Assembly (NCBI RefSeq): GCF_036669915.1
Contig: NC_089322.1
Coordinates: forward strand, 19,020,219 to 19,084,218
Length of the DNA: 64,000 nucleotides
From: Pocillopora verrucosa
Taxonomy: Eukaryota; Cnidaria; Anthozoa; Scleractinia; Pocilloporidae
Direction: 5' to 3'
Shown here: positions 12,024 to 24,116 of the stretch, one piece after another
Layout of the letters: each line of letters opens with the position of its first letter
Numbering within the stretch: the first letter of the stretch is position 1
Program-made: the position numbers and the translations under genes
Notes under the pieces: model-generated
Database searches by the model: none
What the model was told of the DNA's origin: nothing
What the model saw: only the letters and a program-made list of their open reading frames with translations

Positions 12024-12567
12024 TTCTGTTGGTGACTGCCTTTATGCCGGTACAGAGAGTGCCACTGTCTTGCTTTGACGCAAGGTATCCCGAGATACTA
12101 CCAGTTGTCGCCTTTGAAACCAATACTGACCAATGTAGGATCTACTTGACTTGTTATTTTCAAGGAACTGTGACTGCCCTTATGCCAAGACTGTGTTAAA
12201 ACAGTGAGTTTTCTTGCTGTTATGGACTGCAATGCTGGTTGCTGAAAACATCCTGTTCGGAGGCCGTCAGTGCATCTTGCGCTCTGAAGAGATGATTGCG
12301 CTTATGCCAAAGCACTTGACAATGAACCACAAAGCTGGTTCTACATATGAAGAAAGAGCCCTTATGCCAATTGGTCAACGACGCTCAAGAACTTTAGACT
12401 GTGGCCAACTTGTGCGAAACGTGGTCCTTAACGTGCCAACTAAAGGGAATTGAAAAGTTTAGTTTAGTAACACTGTTATTAGATTAGATAATGGGGTGAC
12501 TGCCTTTTATGCCAAAGCCGTTTCGGCTACGTAGAGAGTGGACAAATAATTTAATGACACTGCTGTG

Positions 12568-13140
12568 ACCCTACAGCTACGAAATGGAACTCTGAGGTAT
12601 AGATAAATCGATTCGCGGGGAGTAAGTTATGTAAAATTGGAAGAGTTTTTCAGGACAACGAGCGAACGATGTTGGTTTTCGGATTTCCATTTAGTATCTG
12701 TAATGACCCTTTTCATTCTTGAAGCGGTTCATAGAGCGCAGAAGTCGAAGGAGATAAATCTGAAAAGACAATTCTAGCGGACTGGCGATTTGAAAACAAA
12801 GATATCGGGACATGACAGTGGGACGCCTTGCCTGTGTTCCCTTATTCCTTTCTTTACGTATTTTTTTACTTTGTAAACTTTATTAATAGCACAGCTACGA
12901 AATGGAACCTCCGGGTTTAGTTGAATCGATTCGCAGGGAGAAAGTAGAGTAAAAAAGGGGGAAGTTTTTCAGGAATAACGTGCGAACGATGAAGGGTTAC
13001 GGTTTCCACTTAGTACCTGTGTTGCCTCTTGCCAATTTACAATTAGCTTAAGAAGATTTACACGTCTAGGGAGCTACATTCGGAGTAGCAATTTAGCGGA
13101 TTTGTCGTTAGTGAGAAAAAAGAAACCGGATATGTCCTTG
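12568..13140 (+). repeat. Diverged tandem duplication, period about 320 bp
   Basis: Sequence from 12568 to about 12820 aligns with 12889 to about 13140. Shared landmarks are CAGCTACGAAATGGAAC, AATCGATTCGC, GTTTTTCAGGA, GCGAACGATG and the closing GCGGA...GATAT. The copies differ at many sites and by small indels, so the duplication is old. Confidence 0.7.
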
Positions 13141-13559
13141 GTTAAAAATCGGTGTTGGGTTTTTGTAGATAGTGGTAAGTTTTAGTCTTCTTTTGAGTGA
13201 AACTCGAGATTCAAACTTACCAATTAAAATGTATTGCTTACATAACCAAAAGTGTTCTTGACGCATTACTTTCTAGTTCTGAACAACGTCGCACTTTTGA
13301 TAGCTTACTCGTCATGACTAAAAAGCTCCGCAAGTCCTTTACCATCTCTCTTCCCAGCTATAGGTTGCACTCCCGCTCGACACATTTGTGGCCTCAGGAA
13401 GAAGCATGTGGCTACTGATAAAGGGCAATTTTTAAAGCATCGAAAGGAACTAGGGGTTTTATAGTGACGCTAGAAGGTAGTGTTGCCCAAGATTTGTATT
13501 CGCATGCAAACGGTAAACCTGCCACACCCCACATATCCTACACACCCGCCGCCTGTTAA

Positions 13560-13970
13560 GCTCATTTTCTGTGTAGGGCGCCAGACCACCTTTCGGGAGG
13601 TCGAGGGTTAAAGCCGTAGTCCGGGTTAACACTCAGGGTCTTAAAATAACTAAGGAGAATGTACTGCCTCAGCTATGACATCTGCAGATGGTTGAACATT
13701 CTTGTCTCCTCAGATAAGGTCGAAAAACCGAAGGCCCTGTCCCGTGCATGTCCTCTGCGCTGCATAGCAGGGGACGTCGAACAACCCACACACTTCTCGG
13801 TGATGAGGTCTGACCTTATTTCCAAAAATCATAAATTGGGGGCACCTGCAAAATTCCCTTTCAAAAAGTTGTAAACTGCTCAATGCAGTCCGACTAAAGT
13901 CCCCTGAAGAGCGCATTAGAGCATATCTATATGGAGAATGTGCTAAATAAATTCATCATTATCATTATAC
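13560..13970 (+). repeat. Probable SINE-like interspersed repeat
   Basis: The block with CTGCCTCAGCTATGACATC, GATAAGGTCGAAAAACCG and AACCCACACACTTCTCGG resembles a non-autonomous repeat that I recall as common in anthozoan genomes. It ends in an AT-rich tail (AATAAATTCATCATTATC). No second copy is visible in this window, so the assignment rests on recollection. Confidence 0.4.
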
Positions 13971-14394
13971 GTACTATGTTCCACAAGAGAAAGATGATTC
14001 AAGAAAATGGTGACTAATTGACATTCAACCAATGAGTAAATGGTAACAAATGATGAAAATAACGATAGTAATAATACTAATGCTAATAACAATAGTAATG
14101 GTGCCGAAAACTTAAAGGGGCTTGCCCAAGAACCTCATTGTTCCTCTATACTCAGCTAAGCTACATTAATGACTAAACTGTGCTTTTCATTTTGCCTTTT
14201 AATTATAAATTATCTCCTTATTTCATTGCAATTCCATTCTGTTTCATACAACAAGGAATTCCATGCTAAAGGATATTCTTCCATTCCATCATTCTATCAT
14301 TTCATCGAATAGCGTCACCCTGTTAAACTTCGCTTCGCGAATTCACCGGCTCTTTAGAGTATTATTCGCTGATTGAAATGGTAAAACGCTCTCT

Positions 14395-16657
14395 CTCAAA
14401 ATTGGCCACAAGTGTCCAAAATCGAAAATCGGCCACTAGGGTCCAAAATCCATTATCGGTCACTAAGGTCCCAAATTGAAGATCGGCCACTAGAGTATAA
14501 AATTCAATATCGGCCATTATGGTCCAAAATGAAAAATTGGCCACTAGGGTTCAAAATGAAAAAATCAGCCATTAGTGTCAAAAAACTAATATCGGCCACC
14601 AGTGTCCTAAATCAAAAATCGGCTTCCAGGGTCCAAAATGTAAAATTGGCCACTAGTGTCAAAAATCTTATATCGGCCACTCGTGTCCAAATTCCAAAAT
14701 AGGCCACCAGGGTCCAAAATGCAAATTCGGCCACAAGTGTCCAGAATCCAAAATCGACCACAAGTTTCTAAAATCGAGGATCGGCCACTGGTGTCTAAAA
14801 TCTCTCACTGGCCACTCGGGTCCAAAATTTAAATCGGTCACTAATGTCCAAAATCTGTAATCGGCCACTAGGGTCTAAAATGCAAAACCGGCCACTTGAG
14901 TCCAAAATCGAAAATCGGCCACTAATGTCCACAATCGAAAATCAGCCACCAGGGTCCAAAGTGGGCCACTAGGGTCCAAAATCCATAATCGGTCACTGAG
15001 GTTCAAAATTGAAGATTGGCCACTGATATCCAAATTTCAATATCGGCCACTATGGTCCAAAATGCAAAATTGGCCACTAGGTTCCAAAATGCAAATTGGC
15101 CACTGGGGTCCAAAATGCAAGATTGGCCACTAGTGTCCAAAATCCAAAATCGGCCACTAGGGTCCATTATTCAACATCGACCATTATACTCCAAAAGGAA
15201 AAACTGGCCACTAGCGTCCAAACTGCAAAATCGGTAACTAGTGTCCAAAATCGAGAGCCGGCCACTGGTATTCAAAATGCAAAATCAGCCACTAGGGTCC
15301 AAAATCTAAAATCCAAAATCGGCCACTTGTGACCAAAATCCAAATTCGGCCATTAGAGTCCAAAATTCAATATCGGCTACTAGTGTCCAAAATCGTAAAT
15401 CGGCCATTGGGGTCCAAAATCGTTAATCGGCCACTATCATCCAAAATCCGAAATCGGCCACTGGGGTCCAAAATCCAAATTCGGCCACTAGTGTCCAAAA
15501 TCACAAATCGGCCACTAAGCTCCAAAATCCAAATTCGGCCATTCTTGTCCAAAATCTTAAATCGGCCACAAGAGCCCAAAATCCAAATTCGACCACTAGT
15601 TTCCAAGATCCAAAATCGGCGACTGGTGTCCAAAATGCAAATCGGCCATTAGTATCCAAAATCTTATATCGGCCACTAGTGTCCAAAATGTAATAGGGTC
15701 CAAAATGCAAAATCGGCCACTATGATCCAAAATCCAAATTTGGCCACTGGAGTCCGAAATCATATATCGGCCACTATGGTCCAAAGTGCAAAGTTGGCCA
15801 TTAGTGTCCAAAATGCAAAATCGGCCGTTAGTGTCCAAAATAAAAAAAACGGCCACCAGTGTCCAAAATGCAAAATCGACCACTATGGTCCAAAATGCAA
15901 GATCGGCCTCTAGTGTCCAAAATCCAATAGCGGCCTCTTGGGTCCAAAATGGATGATTGGCTACATGTGTCCAAAATCTTCAGTCGGCCACTAGGGTCCA
16001 AAATCCAAATTCGGCCACTGGTGTCCAAAATCCAAAATCGGCCACTAAGGTCCAAAATCCAATATCGGCCACTAGTAACCAAAATCTGATATCGGCCACT
16101 AAGTCCAAAATTGAAGATGGGCCACTAAAGTCCAAAATCTTTAATCAGCCACTAGGGTCCAAAGTCCAAATTCGGCCACTAGTTTCCAAGATCCAAAATC
16201 GGCGACTGGTGTCTAGTGTCAAAAATCTAACATTGGCCACCAGTGTCCAAAATGCAAAATCGGCCACTAGGACACTACTAAGTGTCCAAAATCGAGGATC
16301 GGCAAATAGTGTCTCAAATCTTTCATTGACCACTAGTGTCCAAAATCGCCTACTAGTGACCAAAATATCAAATAATTAGCCACTGGTGTTCAAAATGCAA
16401 AATTGGCCACTAGTGTCCAAAATCCTTAATCTGCTACTAGTGCTCAAAACCAGAAATCGACCAAAGGGTTCAAGATGAAAAAATCGGCCTCTTGTGTCCA
16501 AAATCCATATCAGCTACTGATGTCTAAAATGCAAAATCGGCTACTAGTGTCCAAAATATCAAATCGGCCACTAATGTCCAAAATCCAAATTCGGCCGCCA
16601 GTGTTCAAGATCCAAAATCTGCCACTAGGGCTTAATGTGCAAAATCGGCCACAATTC
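14395..16657 (+). repeat. 27-bp minisatellite array, about 84 degenerate units
   Basis: Units follow the pattern TCCAAAATCCAAA TCGGCCACTAGTG. Successive units at 15425-15560 are exactly 27 bases. A few units are shortened or broken (for example near 15685 and 16265). Because 27 is divisible by three, nine-residue repeat open frames appear in several frames on both strands (for example SATRVQNPK plus, SGRFWILDT minus). These are best read as artefacts of the array. It occupies the spacer between ALAS and the first CLN3-like gene. Confidence 0.95.
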
Positions 16658-17458
16658 CTAAGAAAAGGACAAAGATGTACATTCCATTTCCGAATGCCTG
16701 ATCCGAGAGGTGAAAAATCGCATAGCGGCCTCAGCTCCAGTTTTCTAAGGAGTAAGAAACCTAGAAATGGATAACTCGCTAAAGTGGCCTTGTTCCACAA
16801 AGAAAGTTAAATCGCAAATTATCTTTAGATTTTTAAAGGAGACATTGATCTAATCAAAATTTTTACCTGTGTTTTAGATTAACAAGACCTTTTCAATAAG
16901 GATTTATTTGAAAAAAATTACTGTTCAAAATATGTTTTTGGATTTCAATGCCCCTATCAGTTGGCAAAAAAGTTAGCAAGATTAGATTGGTTCATCTTTG
17001 CTAAACAAGCGGGAGACTGGTTCAAGTTAGAATCGATAACGAATTGATACTTGCACTGACGATTGATCTTTTGTGGTAGCAATCTCTATTTACCACAAAC
17101 GGTGGGTGGCAACGTCGATTGTTATTGTCAACACAAGCCAATAATGAAGGTTTCACACTATAATTTTGACACAAATGGCTCCCCATACAATTCTTCATTT
17201 TCTTTCGTTCTCCAACGTTGTCTACTCCGACAAAATTTTAACTTCTAAGTAGAAAATATCAGTATTACGTAAAACAGCTGTCTTCTGGTGAAGTACAGTC
17301 ATATCCTTGTATTGAATACAATGATTTGTGAGTGCGTATTCGACCGTGAACTGCATAAATTAACAAAAATTATTGGCGAAAACATTGTCATCCATGCCAA
17401 CGGCGCTCGATATGTAGTGAACAAGTTTGCTAAACTTGAACAATTCTCCGTCTAAATA
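16658..17458. other. Spacer upstream of the CLN3-like gene A
   Basis: This 0.8 kb is AT-rich and must contain the promoter of the plus-strand CLN3-like gene. No coding exon, RNA or repeat was recognised. Confidence 0.5.
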
Positions 17459-18316
17459 ATGACCGAAACGTCGCCACATGAAGTTGCTAACAGCAAAGAA
17501 AGTTTCCGAAACATAGCCTGCTTCTTTGTGTTTGGAATACTGTCGTTAATCTACGATGAGACTTCTCTCGCGGCGGCCGAAGATGTGTTGTCGGGCAGTA
17601 AGATTCCCACTACAGTTGTTATAATTGCCATCGCCGTACCGGTTCTCGGTGTAAAAATCATCGCGCCGTGGTTTCTCCAGAGGTGTCCATACTTGGTCAA
17701 GGCCTGCCTGGTTGTGTTGCTTCTTTTTGCGGGATTAATCGTGGTTGTAACGGCTTATGATGTTCACTTGAGGTTGTTCGGCATTAGCGTCATCGAATCG
17801 GGAGTCAGTTTGAGCGAAATAACTTTCTTGGCCATGACTGCCTGCTATGGCGAGATAACAGTCAGTGCATTTGTAGCGGGGATCGGCGTGGCCTCGTTAT
17901 TGGGACCATTTTACTACACAGGTTTGACCTTACTAGTAAGATCTTAATTTTATTGACGCGGAATTTTGAAAATTAACACATACTTAATCATTATCGTAAA
18001 ATATGTAGTGGTTATTCACTATTCTGAGTAACACTTTGTGGTCGCTTCGGATGTGAATCGCAGCGTTTCGACTGCATTCTGCCAGTCTTCTTCAGGGGAA
18101 TGTCGATTAAGATTAAGATGCTAAAGATCAGAAGAGGCGTAGATTTATATTGCTTGTTCGCCAAGAAGTATTTTTTTTGTTCGGAAAGTTTTCTCGAATT
18201 CTGTGTTTCTGAAAAGAACTGAGATGATACGACTCAACCTTCCAGTAACTGAAGTGAAAAACTGACATCCTGACTGAATATTATTAGACGTTTTGATGTG
18301 TAGTACCACTGGGTAA

Positions 18317-18348
<32 letters not shown>

Positions 18349-21279
18349 TAAGGGGTCGAGTCAAATTACAAACATCGAATAAATTAGAGAAAGATGTTTT
18401 TTTTTAAATGCAAATTCATGCCCGGCACGAGAAGAAATTTCTAGCGATGACGGAGGCGGACCACTTCTATTGATCATGAAAGATCAAGAAACTTTGAGAT
18501 TTTCATTTAAAAAGATAAGTTTGTGGCCCAAAGGGATCATAAAATCAAACTTTTTTTAGGCAGATTCTTATGCTTTACTTTTTATGCAGAAATTCATTTG
18601 TTATGATTCTAGTGATTTGTCGAAAATTCTGGTGGTTTTCAATACTGAATCTGATCTGTTTGAGTAAGACTTACAAAGCTAGCTGGGCCTAATCTTGCCC
18701 AGTCGTTCAAAGGGGAGATAACGCTGTCCAGCGGATAGCCTTCGAAACAACAGGGCCCTGATCTGTTACGGAGTATGAACTTCAGAGACATTTGCTATAG
18801 AACGGGACATCACATCTTCAAAATATCAGCAGTTATGCGTCTGTAAAAAAATGCTTTTGTGGTAAGTGGGCAACTGTAAGAGGTGGTTGTCGTACGAGAA
18901 CGCGGTAACAGGAACCATTGGCAGAAATATTGGACAAGATGGCGGCGGCGCTTGCGCATTTCGTCCATAATGGCGTCCAAATAATATAAGAAACTGTATG
19001 GAACTTTGTAAATTTCTAAAGTATAACAATCAGGAGCTCATGGTCCCGTCTGCTCTCGATCGAGACATATTCAGTACTGATTCTGCTATTCATCAAACCT
19101 CACAGTGACTTGATAAATATATTTTGTAAACTTTGTCCTGTTTACTAGGGATAGAACTCTGACGAACGAGACTCAATTAAACTGTTTTATTTCGCTCTCG
19201 TATTCGCTTATTTATATCAGGTGTGTAAAAACCTACTCTGCAAAATTTGTAAGAAATCACTCTCTTATACGATATTTTCTACATTTTGATTGGTTGTTGC
19301 CGAGTATTGATTTAAAAGGGTCATTCAAGGTTGCGTTGATTATGTAAACCATTCAATGTCCATAGTGTTCGCACTCATCATCTGACATGTGTCACGCACG
19401 AATCAAAGTCTCCGACATATAAACCACTTACTTCCCGAGCCAGTTCTTTTGTCATTGTTCATTGACCTAGGTCGCCATACAGTTCTTCAAAATCCGTCGT
19501 TCTCCATCCCAAACACTCGCTTATCACGGGAAAGTGTATCAATGAAGTCAACTGCTCTCGATCGAATTGACTGCTACTGAGTTCGAAGCGTCCAAATATC
19601 TTGTAAAATTGCCATTTCCTCCCATCAAAAAACTTTCCAACGCGCCAGAAAATCCCTTATTTTCTATGTTGAGTAAGTGACGAGACGCCATGTTGAAACT
19701 ATGACTGAAATGGTTAAACACGATCAACGCTGATCTTTGAATCGTCGGCCATATTAGTTTATGTTCTTGCTGGGAAATAAATTAATTCTCAGGTCCTTTT
19801 CGGAATAAAAAGATGCGAGGCGTTGAATGCAAATTTAGTAGTCTTCGCGCGAAAATTTAATAAAAGCAAATCAAAATTCTGACATCATGTCATCGCTTTA
19901 CCTCGAAAAATCCCAAAGATTTACTTGCAGGTCTTTTTTTCTTTTTCTTTTCATCAAATAGAAGATCTGTGGTGCTCAAATTGTGTAAGTCATGGTATGA
20001 AACACGCTTCTTTGCAGATCGCCGCCATATTGAATTCTCTTGATATTCTATTGTTTCGGAGTGTAATACGATACACTGCTGATAATTGTTAGCGGGCTCG
20101 AAATGTCCTTGATTTCTGGCAATGTGCATATCGAGCTGAAATTTAGCAAACAGTGTGGTTTAAATTCTTTGACCCGATCTACGGCACATACGCAAGTGTG
20201 CCTCCACTAATGAAGTGGAAGAAAAGCGGGGACCTGGGACGGGAGGGGGGGAGGCGAGGTTAGTGCAAATTTTTAGGTTGCAAGGTACAGCAAAGTATAA
20301 TCAATGCAATCCTCAATTACTTTCTTGGCTGTTACATCGAAATTTTTTCATGTTTAATAGGTATTATCGCAACTTTGCAGTTCTTTACTAAAATGATTGT
20401 GACCTATATCTTGCAGGTCTATCAACATGGCTGTGTCTCGCACCGAAAAAAACACTTTCAACAACATTTCCTTGGCCATTTCTTGTCTTAGTTACGTACT
20501 TCATTTTGGAAAAGAAAGACATTGATTCAAAGGCGAAAGGACACGGAGGCGACGGGTACGAAAAACTTCCCTTGAGCGAGAACACTTCTTCGGATGAACA
20601 AAATGCTACTCCTGAACACGGCTTGACTTGGGAAGAGAAATTTTCCGTTACCAAGCAGATTTTACCTTATATCACTTTCTTGTTTCTCACGTATTTGGCA
20701 GAGTATCTCTCTAACCATTCCGTTATAACAACCCTAGCTTTTTCAAACTCCTCGTTCAGTCCGCGGGACCATTACCAGTACTACATTGTGTGCTATCAAG
20801 TTGGAAAGTTCCTAGGAAGGTCCCATATCTTCCTACTCTCTTGCACCTGCTCAAAAGTGGTCCCTTATGTGCGAGTTAAGAAAACATGGATTTTCGCTTT
20901 GGTAGAGATAGCACATCTCATATTCTTTACGTTTGCTTCGTGGTTTCGTTTCGTGCCGCATGTTTCTATCGTACTAATTCTCTGTGTAACAGAAGGATTT
21001 GTGGCCGGATCAATGTACGTCAATTCGGCCCACACAGTGTCTGAGGTCGTCTCAGATCCGAAACAGAGAGAATTTGCATTAGGACTACTAACCATTGGAA
21101 ACGGGATAGGAAAGCTAACAGCTGGGCTCGTAGGACTTCATTTGGAACCGGAGCTGAAGAGTCATTGTGTTTATGACTTGGAGTTACAAGATCAGTGCAT
21201 TACTCGATATTCAACAGAATCTGGCTGGGAGACAAACATGCGCTGCAGTCATTCTCAAACAAACTCAACAAAATTTTGA
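17459..21279 (+). CDS. CLN3: CLN3 (battenin)-like lysosomal membrane protein, copy A
   Basis: CLN3 proteins are multi-pass late endosomal/lysosomal membrane proteins, related to MFS transporters, needed for lysosomal export of glycerophosphodiesters. Two exons, 17459-17921 and 20417-21279, join in phase 1 (GT-AG) to 441 residues; human CLN3 has 438. Exon 1 carries AAEDVLSG, then hydrophobic helices, SGVSLSEITFLAMTA and GIGVASLLGPFYYTG, the CLN3 N-terminal half. Exon 2 carries a cytosolic loop (about 190-220) with YEKLPL, then TWEEKFSV, YLAEYLSN, YQVGKFLGRS and GSMYVNSAHTV...REFALG. The arginine in FLGRS corresponds to human Arg334. No C-terminal prenylation box is present. It is tail to tail with copy B. 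The 2.5 kb intron holds no recognised gene. Confidence 0.93.
17922..20416 (+). other. Intron of CLN3-like gene A
   Basis: Donor GTTTGA and acceptor TTGCAG bound this 2.5 kb intron. It is AT-rich with no recognised gene. The open frames inside (19389-19580, 19890-20129) have no family resemblance. Confidence 0.7.
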
Positions 21280-22744
21280 AAAAACAATTGCAAGAGAATA
21301 TGAATATACGTTTTTTCTCTGTAGTAAAGCAATATTGGAGTTTGATGAACATTGAAAAGAGGAACTTGATGACAAAATTGCTTTTGTTTTGATTTTAAAG
21401 TGGATAGAGTTATGTTTCGTTTCCTTATCGCGTTTACGCCCCTATTTTCCAGACTGGATACTATTGTTCAAAGTTTGAATTACTTACGCGGCTAGCATTC
21501 CTGTTTAAACCAATTTACAATTGTAATTATACCCTTGTAATGGTGCGCCTCTTGAGTATCGAGGCAGTTGGAGTTAGGGAATGGACGGAGTTAGATCAGA
21601 GTTTCTTTTTACATAAAATTTTCCCAGTTTTTAAATATTATTGTTCCAGTTACTGATGTTCTGACCATATTTTGACACCTTCTGTGGTCTACAACTGTAC
21701 AGACCCAGGACAACATGGAATCAATTTGTTTTTTTCTAATAAAACAGCAAATTCTGCTAATGGTGACGCCATCTATGCGTCTGTTGCTCAATAGATCATA
21801 AGTAAGAACCAATCAAAACGCGTATATAACTCCTTTCTTTTTAAATGCGTATACAACTCAACTTGTTATGTAAACTAAAACCTGTTTGCATTTTCCCGCG
21901 AATTAGGCAGTTTACTTGATTTTGTTTTGAATTCTCATTGCCTGCTTGTGATAAAGTCCTTTATTTAAGCTGATTGGGTAGAGGTTCTGTGATGAAATTT
22001 GGTGTGACGTTTGGCGGCCTGCAGTTTGCGTTCATTGTGGCGGCGTGATGACATGTTTTGGTCAAGACGATAAAAAACATGTATCCACACACAGTATCGA
22101 AATTAACACCCAAATGAAAATTAAAACAGAAGTGGCTGACCATTACGATGCAAATGCAGGGGAAAAGGAAAACTAAAATGGGATTGAAATTGTCGACGAA
22201 AATTTAAACGCAAAAGAAAATCAAAACAAAATCAACATCAAGGATAAGATCAAATAACACGTTGTCATAGCAACCATCTCTTTCCAATATGGCGGCCACT
22301 TCTCAGCGGAAAATTCCCAGCGGGGCGAAAAATGCAATATTTGATTTCTATTTTATTATGATTTAACAGAAGGAAAGTTTCGAATAGAAATAGAAACAGG
22401 AATATGAATTTTGCTATGGGTTAAAGAATAAGAACACATGTCTATTCAAAACAAACTGGAAAATGCTCAATCCAATTTTTATCATCGGAGAGCGTCGCGG
22501 GAAAACTATGATAGACCTCGAGTGCTCTTAAAATATGGCTTTATTCCCCTCCCATCGGAATTTTATGCGTGCCAGTCGTTCAAAGAGACCAAAAAAAAAA
22601 AAAAAAAAAGCAAATCAACTTCCATAAGGTATATTTCTTGTTGTGTGACAAACATTAATGAGCTTGACCTGACATGGTTCGATGTTACTATGGTTTAAAG
22701 ATTCAATGAATTAAAAAAATATCAAGAACATCACACTGGACGTA
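21280..22744. other. Spacer downstream of CLN3-like gene A
   Basis: No gene was recognised. It includes the 3' UTR of copy A, for which no clear AATAAA is seen close to the stop, and a homopolymer of about 19 A at 22590-22609. Confidence 0.5.
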
Positions 22745-22807
22745 GCAGATATTGTTTCGGGAACTTTCTCTTATTTCAGAGCCTTCGTCCGCTGATATTT
22801 CCACCAT
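22745..22807 (-). pseudogene. CLN3-like exon 1 fragment
   Basis: The minus-strand frame MVEISADEGSEIRESSRNNIC copies the first 21-22 residues of CLN3-like copy B (MAEISADASRSEIRESPRN). After that the similarity stops and no further exon follows. The 5' flank up to about 23000 also matches the flank of copy B. It is a truncated remnant of a tandem duplicate with no coding future of its own. Confidence 0.8.
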
Positions 22808-23310
22808 TTTGGCAAATCTTGCGTTGTCATACACGACTGTGATTTGAAAAAGACGTTCATGGTTGAAAAACTTTTGACCTAAACTTACGGACAATATAAT
22901 TTATGCAGTTTGCTGTCGAATATGTAGAAACAACAATTGATTCATGGACATGACTTCAGACCAAGACAGCATTCTTTTCCGAAGTAGGCTTCATAATGTA
23001 TGCTATACAATTGTAATTTCTACTAATTATCTTTGTTATTTTAAGACCTCGTGCTTCGGATTTCATCAGGTTTCCAAACGTTGGAAAACAATAAAACCGC
23101 CATGCCTAAGGCCTCTTGGTTTCAAATGTCATAAACGACTGTGATTTGAGACAGACGGTCATGGTTGAAAAAACTTTTCACCTTAATTTACCGACAATTT
23201 ATACAGCTTGCTGTCGAATATGTACGAAAAAACAATTGATTCGTGACATGACTTCAGACTAAGACAGTACTCTCTTCCGAAGAGTGCTCCATAACGGTAT
23301 GTTACACATA
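22808..23310 (-). repeat. Duplicated 5' flanks of CLN3-like genes
   Basis: Two copies of the same upstream segment lie in tandem, at about 22826-23000 and 23128-23310. They share ACGACTGTGATTTGA, TTCATGGTTGAAAAA (second copy GTCATGGTTGAAAAA), TTGCTGTCGAATATGTA and CAACAATTGATTC. The same segment precedes copy B at 26650-26760. The second copy has no coding remnant attached. Confidence 0.75.
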
Positions 23311-24116
23311 AGAAGGCCATGACCCTAAAAAATTTTTGATGGTCGGGTCATGTCCATCTCACTTATATGTGTCGTTAGGCTTTCAGGAACGAGACATAAC
23401 ACAATTGATGCTATTTTTATTTCAATGACATGTAAATGAGTGGCAGGGTATTCTGCACTTTAGCCTATCTTAACTTCAACTGTTGAAAAAATACTGTTTT
23501 CAAAATATATATCTAGGATAGAAGTGTCGGATTTGAACTGTGAACGAAGTGAGACCTTAATTTTGAAAATTTGAATCCTTTGGAAGTTATTGCGTGTTGG
23601 TATTTTTTAGTCCAGTCCGGACACATACCTTCTCGCACAAAGAAATAATGATCTTCCTCAGGGTATAGCAGGAACTAATTATGCCCTAAGGATGGCGAGG
23701 TCGATAGCGTGTGGCTCGTAAAAAAGAAAAAAATGCTCCTAATGCGTCATGCGGTTTTTACTTTTTAATTAGCTTTCTCAGTGCCTTTCAACTGGAAGTG
23801 TATTATATAATGTAGGCAGAACATGCAATTTCGGGAATGATCGTTTTGTAAATACGTTCGGGATAACAAAAGAATTACTTAAACTACAAAAAAAAATAAA
23901 TAAAGGCTCATGCAAACATTTTCATCACTTTCAAACTACCAACTAACTCCTCTATGTTATTAAAAATTTGAAATTATTCAATCACTGCAGAAACTCGAGC
24001 AACATTCAAATTTGATTGTGCTTTTTCATCATGTCAAGAGTATCCCTGCAACTTTCTGGGTAGGCTAAGCTTACTATTGTTATTTTAAGAAAAAAGCATT
24101 TCATGATTGTAAATCT
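23311..24116. other. Spacer between CLN3 remnants and CLN3-like gene B
   Basis: About 23465-23560 still resembles the flank of copy B (26830-26930). The rest is AT-rich with no recognised gene. Confidence 0.45.

Larger units (their letters stand above)
11512..14390. other. ALAS 3' UTR and repeat-rich spacer
   Basis: The ALAS 3' UTR starts here, but no canonical AATAAA is seen near the stop, so its end is unknown. The spacer contains a direct 95-bp duplication (11806-12023), recurring GCCCTTATGCC words, a diverged 250-bp tandem duplication (12568-13140), and a probable interspersed repeat (13560-13970). Open frames across 11651-12453 are by-products of the duplications. Confidence 0.6.

Noticed and set aside
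11651-12453. Open frames of 182 and 79 residues after ALAS
   Set aside because: The repeated residues mirror the 95-bp DNA duplication and no domain is recognisable.
14395-16657. Possible CRISPR-like array
   Set aside because: Units are contiguous with no unique spacers, and the surroundings are animal genes.
14412-16800. Many open frames of 60-140 residues on both strands over the 27-bp array
   Set aside because: They arise because the unit is a multiple of three; no start context, splice signals or domain supports any of them.
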